Origin: Chloroflexota bacterium
GTDB taxonomy: Bacteria > Chloroflexota > Anaerolineae > Anaerolineales > Anaerolineaceae
Length of the DNA: 64,000 nucleotides
NCBI GenBank assembly: GCA_016838895.1
Contig: JAEKNU010000006.1
Location: 1-64,000 of the forward strand
Reading direction: 5' to 3'
The notes under the pieces are model-generated. The model was not told where the DNA came from and did no database searches. It saw nothing but the letters and a program-made list of their open reading frames with translations. Below are positions 43,020 through 52,577 of this stretch, one piece after another. A program made the position numbers and the translations under genes. How positions within the stretch are numbered: position 1 is the stretch's first letter; the number at the start of each line of letters is the position of its first letter.

Positions 43020-45389
43020 CTATTTTACAACATTCGTTGAAAAACTTATACGATGATTTCCGGGTTCTGTAATACGAGTAATAAATCCCCTGAAAAAGAC
43101 TTCAACTGAATCAGCCCTAAGTACTAGTCTTATACCTTTATATTGTACCGTAAATATGGATGTAAATGGATTAAAGTGTGTAATATTTATCCCATTTGTG
43201 GACAATTTCTTTATGCCCAATAGGTTTAACAAGAGATTATTTGGCAATAAGCCTAATGGACTGTTTTTATCACCATATCCATTTGCTGTTTGGCAATCAA
43301 AATATGAAAAAAGGGATTGTGTATCACGTAATTGTTGCACCGAGGCAGCTGTTATTTTCTTAAATAATTCCACTGCCGAGTCAAGATCACCAAGATCAAG
43401 CATTTTTTCGATTAGCAAACCATTCCAGGCGATGGATGCAATTCTTTGTTTTGGGGTGGCTTGTAATTCACAGTACATTGTAGAAAGTCCATACTTACAG
43501 AGATGGTTCTTCATTGCAGGCAAAGACAAACTTTCATGTGATTTTTTAGAAAGTTGACGCTCATACAAATGAGGTAATAGCATTGAAATATCATGGTATG
43601 GATAATACAACGTTTGTATGGTCCATGATTCTTCTGGTTTTAATCCAATTACCTCAATTTGTTCAATCTGAGTATAAGTATAGGAACTGATCAGTGAAGC
43701 CTGATCAGGCATCCAGATGATGCTTGTATAATTTACCGTCTCCTTGATAGAAACGGGGCCTGATTTTCCATGCAGAATCATGCGCACAGGCCTGGTATAA
43801 GCACCATCAAGAGATAAATCCAGACGGATGCGAACAGGATTATCAAGGGAAATATTTTCCTCTATCTTTTGTTCACCAAGGCCGTGACCCAATTTCTGCG
43901 ATTTTAGATTGGTATGGGTGAAATAATCAAGGGTTTGATAGGACAGTTCTTTTTTATTCCAGAATAAGTTTAGATGCTGCCACATTAATTCTGATTTTTG
44001 CCGCCAGAGCATTGCTTCATCAAGATTCGATAATATGTTGGCAATTTTTGATAATATATTTAATTCATTGGCAAGTAAGGCGATCAATCCCGGATGTTCA
44101 AACTGACTAAAAATATACGGATGTAACAGAAATGGATATTGCTGATAGAGTATGGCATCTTCAATGCCCGCCTGATATGGATTTTGCCACTCCGGACAAC
44201 CATCCTGATCTTTATCATTTACCTCTGAAAACCAGCTCAGTAGATATTTTCTTAGTTTTGGGAATAAATCAGATAGCCATTCCAGATCCTCGGTTTGTTC
44301 AAATATCTGCCAAACAAGATCAGCAGCGATAGGGAAAGCCATCCCCGCCAGGCTTGTAGCAGGTGCAGGGTAGCACCAATTTAGATTTCCATCATTATCC
44401 TGTGATTCAAAGTACTGGGAAACTTGATTTTGAAACACAAATGGGTATTGTCTACCGAGCGTATTCCATTGATGCTTTAATTGGAATAGTGTTTTACTGC
44501 AACTTTGGGGTTGCTGTATTGCAGATGTTGGTGCAATGTTTGATTGATCATGCTGTTCTTGCAGATTATTTTCGATGTACTCATTGGATGATGATAAAAA
44601 TAAATGACGTTGTGCTTGAATTTGAGAAAACTGAAAAACTGCATCCCAATCCGCATTTTGGCTCTGAATGTGGATCTGCGCCGCATTCAGTGATAATTCA
44701 TTTCGAACAAGGTAGCCATCCCAATTATGTAAATTAAACTGATTGATCAGTGCAGCACATTCATCAAGCGAACTGGCATAGGTTGATATGACGAAAAATT
44801 CAGTTTCATCACCTGCTTCAATCTGAGCTGATTGTGTCATTGAGGTGATTGAATGCTGACCTATTTTTGTCGGACCTACAATCGTGCATAATAGAAAATT
44901 ACCTTCCGCTTCAATTGATAATCCGACTGTATTATTTTTTTTCCAGGGCAGTGATTGAACTTTTCCCGAAGATTGAATCATTTCAAACCATTCAAATGTG
45001 AATTGCTGTGCTTCCTCTGTACTATTATTGATCCCGTATCGAGAGATACAGATTTGAGGGGATTGAACCAGAACATCAACCTGGAAATTTATTCCAGGCC
45101 AGGGTTGAAAGATAAATTGAGCTTGATTTGGCAAGAGTTTGGTTAATTGAATTGATTGGTGAAACTCTTGCGGTGCCTGTATTATTTCTCGTCCTATGAG
45201 AAAACGAGGATACTGAATGATTTGCAACTGAGCATCTGGCAATACAGTATTTGTGCATATCGCATTTGGGCTGCTTGATAACCAGTTTATATCCCAGTTC
45301 AGGAGAAAGGATGTCTGATTACTCAATGTCTGTAAATCAGGAGATAAAGTGAATGATGAAATATTAATGTCTTTGCGAAAAAGTCCCAT
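43020..45389 (-). CDS. Predicted (alpha/alpha)6-type glycoside hydrolase
   Basis: 789 aa, cytoplasmic (no signal). An N-terminal beta-sandwich (about 1-260) precedes an all-helical part resembling GH63/GH15/GH37 catalytic barrels: TSLAGMAFPIAADLVWQIFE, then EVNDKDQDGCPEWQNPYQAG (DxDGxPEW motif with an acidic pair) and a C-terminal helical region with beta tail (TVQYKGIRLVLRADSVEVFF). The family assignment is tentative; substrate likely an alpha-linked oligosaccharide or trehalose-like sugar. Co-transcribed with the two c-di-AMP receptor-like genes. Confidence 0.65.
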   Translation of the reverse strand: MGLFRKDINISSFTLSPDLQTLSNQTSFLLNWDINWLSSSPNAICTNTVLPDAQLQIIQYPRFLIGREIIQAPQEFHQSIQLTKLLPNQAQFIFQPWPGINFQVDVLVQSPQICISRYGINNSTEEAQQFTFEWFEMIQSSGKVQSLPWKKNNTVGLSIEAEGNFLLCTIVGPTKIGQHSITSMTQSAQIEAGDETEFFVISTYASSLDECAALINQFNLHNWDGYLVRNELSLNAAQIHIQSQNADWDAVFQFSQIQAQRHLFLSSSNEYIENNLQEQHDQSNIAPTSAIQQPQSCSKTLFQLKHQWNTLGRQYPFVFQNQVSQYFESQDNDGNLNWCYPAPATSLAGMAFPIAADLVWQIFEQTEDLEWLSDLFPKLRKYLLSWFSEVNDKDQDGCPEWQNPYQAGIEDAILYQQYPFLLHPYIFSQFEHPGLIALLANELNILSKIANILSNLDEAMLWRQKSELMWQHLNLFWNKKELSYQTLDYFTHTNLKSQKLGHGLGEQKIEENISLDNPVRIRLDLSLDGAYTRPVRMILHGKSGPVSIKETVNYTSIIWMPDQASLISSYTYTQIEQIEVIGLKPEESWTIQTLYYPYHDISMLLPHLYERQLSKKSHESLSLPAMKNHLCKYGLSTMYCELQATPKQRIASIAWNGLLIEKMLDLGDLDSAVELFKKITAASVQQLRDTQSLFSYFDCQTANGYGDKNSPLGLLPNNLLLNLLGIKKLSTNGINITHFNPFTSIFTVQYKGIRLVLRADSVEVFFRGFITRITEPGNHRISFSTNVVK

Positions 45390-45502
45390 GATATGTATTT
45401 TATTAATTGCAGGCTGAATGTCAAATTAAATCGCAGAATGATTTTCTAACCTGAGCCATTGTGCTAGAATTAGTTAAAATATATACGCGAGTGGAAGAAA
45501 AA

Positions 45503-48500
45503 ATGACAGAAGAAGAAAAGTCCCAATCCGGAAACCAGGGAGAAGAAAAATACGATCCGATGGATCGTATGCGGCGTTTAACTGATGCATCCAAAGATCA
45601 GGAAAAGCCGGCTTTAAATTACGAACACCGTGCTAAACGAACATCTGGCCAAACCGGCGAGTGGATGATCTTTGAAACGGATCGTGAATTGGATGAGGAT
45701 GAAGAACCGATTGACCCGCTTGATGATACACCAGAATTAGCACATGAGCAGGATTGGTTTGTTTCAAACGGTGAAGTATCGGATGCGCCGGATAGCCAAT
45801 CTGATCAATATAAGGAGACCATTCCACCAACGATCTCCCAATATATTCCCGCACCTGAATTACTGGAAAAGGAAAAGCAGACACAACAACCTTTCCTTAA
45901 CCAACCTCTTGACGAAGTAGATCAAGACGCGACACAAGTGACACCGGTTGCATATCAGATTAGTAAGCCGGTAAAAATTCCCTCCATATCCCAAGGCGGG
46001 GAAGCAAGAAAAAAGCAAGCAGAAGGATCAAAAAAAATTCACCCAATTGAGCGGAAAATAAATCCGCCTTCGAAAACAACTAAACCTGATGGAGATGCTG
46101 AAAATGGAAAATCAGATAAGAAATGGAATCCGGGATGTATAACGAAAATCCTGATTAGCTTTTTATTCGTACTGGCATTAATTGGCATTAGCATTATTAC
46201 ATTTCTGGTGTTCAAGTATTTTTCAATTGCAGCAGACTTGCCGGATTACTCGGATTTAAGAAGCAGTGCTTCTCAATTTGAAACAACCAGAATTCTTGAT
46301 CGCAATGGGGACCTTTTGTATGAGATCAATGATCCAAATGCAGGTCGCAGGACATATGTAACTTTGGATAAAATATCCCCTTATCTGGTTGCTGCAACAA
46401 TCGCAACCGAGGATAAAGAATACTATAATCATCCTGGATTTGATCCGGTAGCGATTGCCAGGGCAATGTGGCAGAACTACACCGGGCAGGATATTGTTTC
46501 AGGTGCTTCAACCATCACCCAACAACTGGCAAAAAAGCTTTTGTTCTCACCAGAAGAGCGCTTCGAAATATCCATTGAGCGTAAAACCCGAGAAATTGTT
46601 TTAGCGGCTGAAATATCGCGTATCTATAGCAAAAATGAGATTCTTGAACTGTACTTGAATGAAAACAATTATGGGAATTATTCCTACGGTATTCAGGCTG
46701 CAGCGGAAGCATATTTTGATACATCTGCACTGGCATTGGATTTAGGTCAGAGTGCTTTTCTTGCGGGTATTCCACAAGCGCCGGCAGTACATGATATTTT
46801 TACGAATCGCGATGAAATGATTGAGCGTTTTACCCAAATTCTGGTATTAATGTATGACTATAATCAGGAAAAGGGTTGTATTGAAGTTAGTAACAGCGAG
46901 GAACTGGTTTGTGTGGATGCCATTAATGCTACGGATGCCTTGCATGAGATTGAAAATTATGAGTTCAAATCTCATCAAGCGATCATGAAATATCCGCATT
47001 GGGTACAGTATATTCGCACGCTGCTGGAAGAGGAATATGGTGCACAAACTATTTACCGCTCCGGCTTTACTGTACAAACGACACTGGATCCTGAAATCCA
47101 GACTTTCGCAGAAGAAACGGTTAAAGAACAGATCGCCAATTTGACAGAGAATCACGCCACAGATGGTGCTGTGGTAGTTATTTTCCCCAAAACAGGTGAA
47201 ATTTTGGCGATGGTTGGATCAGCCGATTTTTACAATGAAGAAATTGATGGTCAGGTGAATATGGCAGTTAGTCCGCGGCAACCAGGATCATCGATGAAGC
47301 CGCTGACCTATACGGCTGCATTTGAGAAAGGTTGGACACCTGCCACGATTATCTGGGATGTTGAAAGTGAGTTCCCGCCCTCTGGTAATCCGGATGACCC
47401 GCGAGATCCCTATGAACCAGTTAACTATGATGGGCGCTTCCATGGACCTGTTACTGTACGGGCTGCACTATCCAACTCATTCAATGTGCCAGCAGTCAAA
47501 ACCCTTGACTATATTGGTATCTACGATGATCCTGATCATCCTGACACAGGTGGCTTCATCCGTTTTGCTGAACGGATGGGTATTACGACTTTGACCCGCG
47601 ATGACTATGGCTTGGCTTTAACCTTGGGCGGTGGGGATGTATCTTTACTGGAATTAACAGGAGCTTATACTGTTTATGCCAATGGTGGTAAACAAATACC
47701 TCCGGTTGCGATTTTACGGGTGACGGATTATCAAGGGAACCTTGTTTATGAATACACACCTCCTGAAGGTGAGCAAATAATACGCGCAGAACACGCTTTC
47801 CTGATCAGTTCAATCTTGTCGGATACCAATGCACGTATTCCTGCTTTTGGACCGAATCCGGTGATTAATCTACCTTTCCAGGCAGCGGCAAAAACCGGTA
47901 CGACCAATGATTTTCGCGATAACTGGACGATGGGATTTACACCCGAAATAGTTGTTGGCGTCTGGGTGGGAAATGCGGATTATACTCCAATGCAAAACAC
48001 ATCCGGTTTAACAGGCGCTGCACCCATTTGGGCTGCTGTAATGAAGGAAATTATTGAAACCCGTTATGATGGCATTACGGCAGGATTTAAAAAACCCGGT
48101 GGTGTTGAGGAACGCACGGTGTGTGCGCTATCAGGTGCTGAACCTGCTGATTGGTGTCCGGCACAAACGACCGAATATTTTGCCTTCGATAAATTGCCGT
48201 TACCGGCCAGTGAAGATATATATCAGCGTGTCTCCATGGATAGTTGGACAAAACTGATCGCATCACCGTATTGTTCCGAGAATATTGTCGCCCGCGATGT
48301 TCTATATATTCAGGATAAGTGGGGCAGAAAATGGGTCGAAGATACGGATGCGGGTAAATCCTGGTTGGATAAGATAGGGTATTCAGGAAATGTTTACTAT
48401 AAACCGGATCGCGCCTGTAAAGAGACGGATTCACAGCCGGAGATATTATTTGCCGGGTTAAGTGAAGGACAGACAATCAATAGCAGCCCGGTAGATGTAT

Positions 48501-48883
48501 ATGCATTTATCAAGGCCGGAGACAATTTCAAGAACTATAAACTTGAGTATGGTGAAGGGTCGGATCCGGATGATTGGCATACATTGGTCGATAAAACTGA
48601 GGAGCAATACAGTCAGCCTGAATTAATTTTTACATGGGATGTGATGGATATTTCCAGCGGAACGGTGACGTTACGTTTACGTGTGAATGGTAAATCGGAG
48701 ACCTACGTGCAAAAAATCCTGCATTTGAATTTGGCTGTACCAACACCTACGCCAACGATTACACCCACTCCGACTGAAACACAGACTTCAACGAATACCT
48801 TGCCGCCAACTTATACGACAACACCAACTAATACTCAGGTGCCCTCAAATACTGCGACACAAACGCTCACGCCAACACCTTGA
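45503..48883 (+). CDS. Class A penicillin-binding protein (PBP1A type)
   Basis: About 1126 aa from ATG 45503 (earlier GTG starts are in frame). A long charged cytoplasmic tail (about 1-210) is followed by one TM helix (about 216-238) and the GT51 glycosyltransferase: ATEDKEYYNHPGFDPVAIAR, then SGASTITQQLAKKLLF. The transpeptidase has SxxK in RQPGSSMKPLTY, SxN as SFN in LSNSFNVPAVK, and KTG in AAKTGTTNDFRDNW. A beta domain and a Thr/Pro stalk ending the chain (VPTPTPTITPTPTETQ) follow. All catalytic motifs are intact, unlike the SEDS-fused domain at 2372-4981. The very long N-tail and C-stalk are unusual. Confidence 0.94.
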   Translation: MTEEEKSQSGNQGEEKYDPMDRMRRLTDASKDQEKPALNYEHRAKRTSGQTGEWMIFETDRELDEDEEPIDPLDDTPELAHEQDWFVSNGEVSDAPDSQSDQYKETIPPTISQYIPAPELLEKEKQTQQPFLNQPLDEVDQDATQVTPVAYQISKPVKIPSISQGGEARKKQAEGSKKIHPIERKINPPSKTTKPDGDAENGKSDKKWNPGCITKILISFLFVLALIGISIITFLVFKYFSIAADLPDYSDLRSSASQFETTRILDRNGDLLYEINDPNAGRRTYVTLDKISPYLVAATIATEDKEYYNHPGFDPVAIARAMWQNYTGQDIVSGASTITQQLAKKLLFSPEERFEISIERKTREIVLAAEISRIYSKNEILELYLNENNYGNYSYGIQAAAEAYFDTSALALDLGQSAFLAGIPQAPAVHDIFTNRDEMIERFTQILVLMYDYNQEKGCIEVSNSEELVCVDAINATDALHEIENYEFKSHQAIMKYPHWVQYIRTLLEEEYGAQTIYRSGFTVQTTLDPEIQTFAEETVKEQIANLTENHATDGAVVVIFPKTGEILAMVGSADFYNEEIDGQVNMAVSPRQPGSSMKPLTYTAAFEKGWTPATIIWDVESEFPPSGNPDDPRDPYEPVNYDGRFHGPVTVRAALSNSFNVPAVKTLDYIGIYDDPDHPDTGGFIRFAERMGITTLTRDDYGLALTLGGGDVSLLELTGAYTVYANGGKQIPPVAILRVTDYQGNLVYEYTPPEGEQIIRAEHAFLISSILSDTNARIPAFGPNPVINLPFQAAAKTGTTNDFRDNWTMGFTPEIVVGVWVGNADYTPMQNTSGLTGAAPIWAAVMKEIIETRYDGITAGFKKPGGVEERTVCALSGAEPADWCPAQTTEYFAFDKLPLPASEDIYQRVSMDSWTKLIASPYCSENIVARDVLYIQDKWGRKWVEDTDAGKSWLDKIGYSGNVYYKPDRACKETDSQPEILFAGLSEGQTINSSPVDVYAFIKAGDNFKNYKLEYGEGSDPDDWHTLVDKTEEQYSQPELIFTWDVMDISSGTVTLRLRVNGKSETYVQKILHLNLAVPTPTPTITPTPTETQTSTNTLPPTYTTTPTNTQVPSNTATQTLTPTP

Positions 48884-48884
48884 G

Positions 48885-51161
48885 TTATAGACCGAATAAA
48901 CTCATCTGACGCATATCCTGTGCACCTGGCTTATCTTCATCCAATGATTCAAGAAAGAAATTCAGGCCAAGCGTTGGATGTTCGTTTAATACTCGAATAA
49001 TGTGTCGGAATTTAATCAGGTAGGTGTATGTTACAGCATTTTTGTACCGTGGATCATTTTCTAGGCGGCGATGGATTAGTTTTGATTTACTACCCGGAAA
49101 GATGATAGAAATGATTTTCTTATCGGTCGATTCCTTTAATGATAAATAGGGACTGCAAATACCAGTGGGCAAAATATAAAACACATATTGAGTATTATTT
49201 TTATTACTCCAAGAGATCGATTGATCTGTTGTTTGAATTTCAAAATCGAATGATTTTCCCAGATTGGCTAGATCCTGCTTAATCTCTTGAATACTTGATT
49301 GACGATTGTCTGGTAAATCCATCTCGTTTATTTTCCAGTAGCCATTTGTTTCTGGACTGCCATAAGCATGCAAACAATCATGCAGCAATTCATTAGAAGG
49401 GGAGAATAATGCAGGGAAATGTGCTGCGGTTTCCTGGAAAAAAGTCTGCTCATATAGCGAACCATGCTGAATAAAATATTCATGGGTTTGTTTCTCCAGT
49501 GCTTCTGAAAAAGTTAACCGGTGATCGAAATCCCAACCTGCTTTTATCCACCAATAGCCGCTTTGTTTCTCTTTAGACTTATCATTGATGCGCAGCAAAG
49601 CTGGATTTTTGATAATACTATACTCTACTGATTGTTGAATTCTCTGATAGCAATCTTCCTTTTGAACGGGTTCCGGCTTGGGATTGGTGTTGATTTCATC
49701 AACACAAACAGAACTATGCAAACTTAAATATTGCACAGGCTCATTGATTTGTCGAATTGTTTTTTGAACATTTTCATAAGGATTTGTTTTCTTGTTTTGC
49801 AATGTGCTTATGGGTTGGCTGGGTCCTGTCCATTGGGAATATAAATGTTGTTGGTTTGCATTTAATACCACTGATTGGTGGTTCCAATGTGCTGCATTCC
49901 CCGCTGCATACAGTGCGCTGATAAACCCTGGGGACAACTCTGGTACATCCAGTATTCTGGGAATATCGTCAGCAATTGCATGATTGATCCATTCAAAACT
50001 GACTGCTAGGGCATTTGCATGCCATTTCCAATCGTAGCGTTTGCGGGTAAAAGCAAAGGCCATATTTTTTACAGCAGATTTACCGAATAACCAACCACTC
50101 CACATGGCACATAATGACCAGAATGCATTGGCTGGGCGAGGGATTAATCCAATCACTGCTTTTATCGGGATATCCTTAATCAATACTGCACTCTCTTTAA
50201 GTCGATACGGCACTAGACAAATGCCACCGGTTGATTGATCGGGAATATCCGGCCAGGTGGTTAGAGGAATGGGATTATCAAATTGCCTCCAGGCAGAAAT
50301 CCATTCCATGATAAACAACCATGGATTGTATTCCTTGTAGGTGGACGGCAGGTTAATCTGTTTGGGACGAAAATGACTGTTTTCAGGATCCCATAACGTA
50401 TTTCCAAAATCACAGAAATTTATCAGTAAAGCAGTTAACAAGCGTTGACTTTGTTCATTTTTTATGTTCCCTTTGATGCGGTTTGCCATATTGATGATGG
50501 TGTACAAAGACCGCAGGGGGAAGATTTCCAACATTTGTTCGATTTCATGATATTGTGGGTGATGCAGATCAACAACACTGGATAATGCCCTTGAGTGATG
50601 CAATTTTGCGCTGCCTATTTTTTCCAATATCTGAATATCAAAGGCATCGATGTCGTACTCACCTGATGCGTTGCATTTCGTACATGACAATACTTTTTTC
50701 TCAGGCAGGGCGGCATTTTTTTGCCAGATGTATGCTGAGGCTGGGGTAATTTCTTTGCATTCAGGACATTGTGTTTGATAGAGTGAAATCAGGTGTTCAA
50801 GGAATTCATCCCCTCTTTTCAGTGTAGAAAAATCTGCCAGGGCCTTGTTGAAATCCGCCATTGATGGAGCAGCGGCGTATGTTTGCAGTGCGGCATTCAG
50901 TATTGGATTATGGCTGCTTACAAAAACGGTATAGCCTTGCGCGGCAGTCTGAAGGGCGAATAGTGGATGTGAGCCAAATGCGTCAAAAAGCATATCCCCG
51001 GATTGGCATGTTGTTTTCAGCCACTGATTCACGCCATTTGCATGATATGGTGGAAGGAAACGTTCGAGAACCAGGTTGTGAACTTCTTCTTCATATGGAT
51101 ATGGAAAATGGTTGAACATATTGCACCACGTGATATTTTCAAACCTAACATCATCCGGCAA
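48885..51161 (-). CDS. Degenerate DNA-methylase-fold protein with zinc ribbon (COG1743-like)
   Basis: 758 aa if started at TTG 51161; ATG 51119 is an alternative. The layout follows Zn-ribbon adenine-specific methylases: FPYPYEEEVHNLVLERFLPP, LFDAFGSHPLFAL at 58-70 in place of the DPFxGxG motif, FVSSHNPILNAAL where SDLNPVA is expected, CPEC/CTKC zinc ligands (132-163), and GLIPRPANAFWSLCAMWSGW (338-357) where DPPY-x-x-FW is expected. SAM-binding and catalytic residues are lost. The C-terminal half is poorly recognised. A non-enzymatic DNA- or RNA-binding role is the likeliest reading. Tail-to-tail with PBP1A. Confidence 0.6.
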   Translation of the reverse strand: MPDDVRFENITWCNMFNHFPYPYEEEVHNLVLERFLPPYHANGVNQWLKTTCQSGDMLFDAFGSHPLFALQTAAQGYTVFVSSHNPILNAALQTYAAAPSMADFNKALADFSTLKRGDEFLEHLISLYQTQCPECKEITPASAYIWQKNAALPEKKVLSCTKCNASGEYDIDAFDIQILEKIGSAKLHHSRALSSVVDLHHPQYHEIEQMLEIFPLRSLYTIINMANRIKGNIKNEQSQRLLTALLINFCDFGNTLWDPENSHFRPKQINLPSTYKEYNPWLFIMEWISAWRQFDNPIPLTTWPDIPDQSTGGICLVPYRLKESAVLIKDIPIKAVIGLIPRPANAFWSLCAMWSGWLFGKSAVKNMAFAFTRKRYDWKWHANALAVSFEWINHAIADDIPRILDVPELSPGFISALYAAGNAAHWNHQSVVLNANQQHLYSQWTGPSQPISTLQNKKTNPYENVQKTIRQINEPVQYLSLHSSVCVDEINTNPKPEPVQKEDCYQRIQQSVEYSIIKNPALLRINDKSKEKQSGYWWIKAGWDFDHRLTFSEALEKQTHEYFIQHGSLYEQTFFQETAAHFPALFSPSNELLHDCLHAYGSPETNGYWKINEMDLPDNRQSSIQEIKQDLANLGKSFDFEIQTTDQSISWSNKNNTQYVFYILPTGICSPYLSLKESTDKKIISIIFPGSKSKLIHRRLENDPRYKNAVTYTYLIKFRHIIRVLNEHPTLGLNFFLESLDEDKPGAQDMRQMSLFGL

Positions 51162-51373
51162 ATTCTTTCCAAAAAAGCAGAATGGGTGATTTTGCAGGAA
51201 TCTTATTTAATATTTACCTGGTAATTACATAACTTTTTTTTTATTTTACATATAATTAAACATATCTTACAGTATTTCTCAATAATTTATTATTCGTTTA
51301 ATTTGCAATGGGCAGGTGAACGGTTTGCTTCATAAAATTGGAGGCATTGGAACACCAGGGAGTAAGGAGGCAT

Positions 51374-52528
51374 ATGCACGAACTATTTGAATGTCATACG
51401 GAAGAACATTTTTTTAATGAGTTCAAAAACAATATTGAAGGAATAATAGCGGTAGAGAAATTACAAATATGGGTAAAGAACATTCCATTTTCAACGTATC
51501 GATCCATTAATGAACCTGCAAAGACAGCCGTTCGAATAAACAAAGATACAATGCAACCATTGCTTAAAAAAACGTTGTTGTGGAAAAATGGCGCTGTTGG
51601 ATCAACATTGGATGTGTTTTGTTCAGACGCGAACTGTTTAATTGCTGCAATATTTGTCAATCCGGAATATTTGTTAGGCTGGTTTGTTATCAAATACAAG
51701 GATATAAACCAAGCCCAGGCCAAACAAACAGAATTATTGGATGTTATCAAACTAGCCGGATATGCATATGAGAGAATGGTTTTATTTTCCATGGTGAATT
51801 TATTAACCAACCCATCAAAAGAAAAGTCACCCGCAACAAATGAGGATTTATTGACTGTGATTTCGAGTTATGTGTCGCAGCTTTCTCATCAATTGAAGAA
51901 TCCAATGACAGCCATACGTGGCTATTCAGATTTGCTGACCAACGGGTTTTTGGGGGATATCAATCCCCAGCAATCCCAGAGCCTAGAAACAGTGATTTAC
52001 AATTTGGACCGCGTAAATGAAGGCATACTGGTACCAAACTCGATCTTTAAAATGTATGCCAATCGCTTAAACAAGCATATGCAGGAAGAAAATATCGAAG
52101 AATTGATATCTCATATATGTTCGGTATTTACGCGTACCAATCAGCGTTCACAAGTCCGTATGAAATGCATCGTTGAACCTGATTTAGTATTCCTAACTGA
52201 TCGTTTGTTTTTTGAGGAGTCTTTCAGAGGCATTATCAAGACGCTGATGCATTTCATGGAAGTCAATCAGGAGTGTGCAGTAAAAGTAGACATTGTGGAT
52301 AATGCTTTGCATTTAGTTATTATTTGCCGCGTTGATTTCCTACATCAAATATCGTGTATTGATCATTTTGAGACATTTATTTCGAATTTGTTAGAGAAGG
52401 GTAATTTTACTGAAATGTATTCCCTATGGAAAAAATCGACTTTATTATGGGCGTTTATTGGGGGCAGCATTGCTGATGCTGAGTTGAAGGATCATAATTT
52501 AAAACTGACTTTGCAATTATGTGCTTAA
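51374..52528 (+). CDS. Histidine-kinase-like protein lacking ATP-binding motifs
   Basis: 384 aa from ATG 51374 (AGGAGG close upstream). The N-terminal about 140 residues look GAF-like. HisKA-type helices hold QLSHQLKNPMTAIRGYSDLL (His172, with the usual Glu after it replaced by Gln). The C-terminal part aligns in length with HATPase_c but shows no N-box and no DxGxG or GxGxG loops. Autophosphorylation is therefore improbable; it may be a phosphotransfer or inhibitory pseudokinase. No response regulator is next to it. A bidirectional terminator follows. The gap 51162-51373 is AT-rich with no other feature. Confidence 0.68.
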   Translation: MHELFECHTEEHFFNEFKNNIEGIIAVEKLQIWVKNIPFSTYRSINEPAKTAVRINKDTMQPLLKKTLLWKNGAVGSTLDVFCSDANCLIAAIFVNPEYLLGWFVIKYKDINQAQAKQTELLDVIKLAGYAYERMVLFSMVNLLTNPSKEKSPATNEDLLTVISSYVSQLSHQLKNPMTAIRGYSDLLTNGFLGDINPQQSQSLETVIYNLDRVNEGILVPNSIFKMYANRLNKHMQEENIEELISHICSVFTRTNQRSQVRMKCIVEPDLVFLTDRLFFEESFRGIIKTLMHFMEVNQECAVKVDIVDNALHLVIICRVDFLHQISCIDHFETFISNLLEKGNFTEMYSLWKKSTLLWAFIGGSIADAELKDHNLKLTLQLCA

Positions 52529-52531
52529 AAC

Positions 52532-52562
52532 AAAACATGCCGGTCAACCCGGCATGTTCTTT
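52532..52562. terminator. Bidirectional terminator
   Basis: AACATGCCGG (52534-52543) pairs with CCGGCATGTT (52549-52558). It serves the kinase-like gene and, from the other strand, trpB2. Confidence 0.85.
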
Positions 52563-52577
52563 AATCCATATCATAAA

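Noticed and set aside
44363..44737. Open frame antisense to the glycosidase gene
   Set aside because: No start signal or recognisable domain; treated as chance.
48740..48880. ACACC-rich short repeats
   Set aside because: Encodes the Thr/Pro C-terminal stalk of PBP1A.
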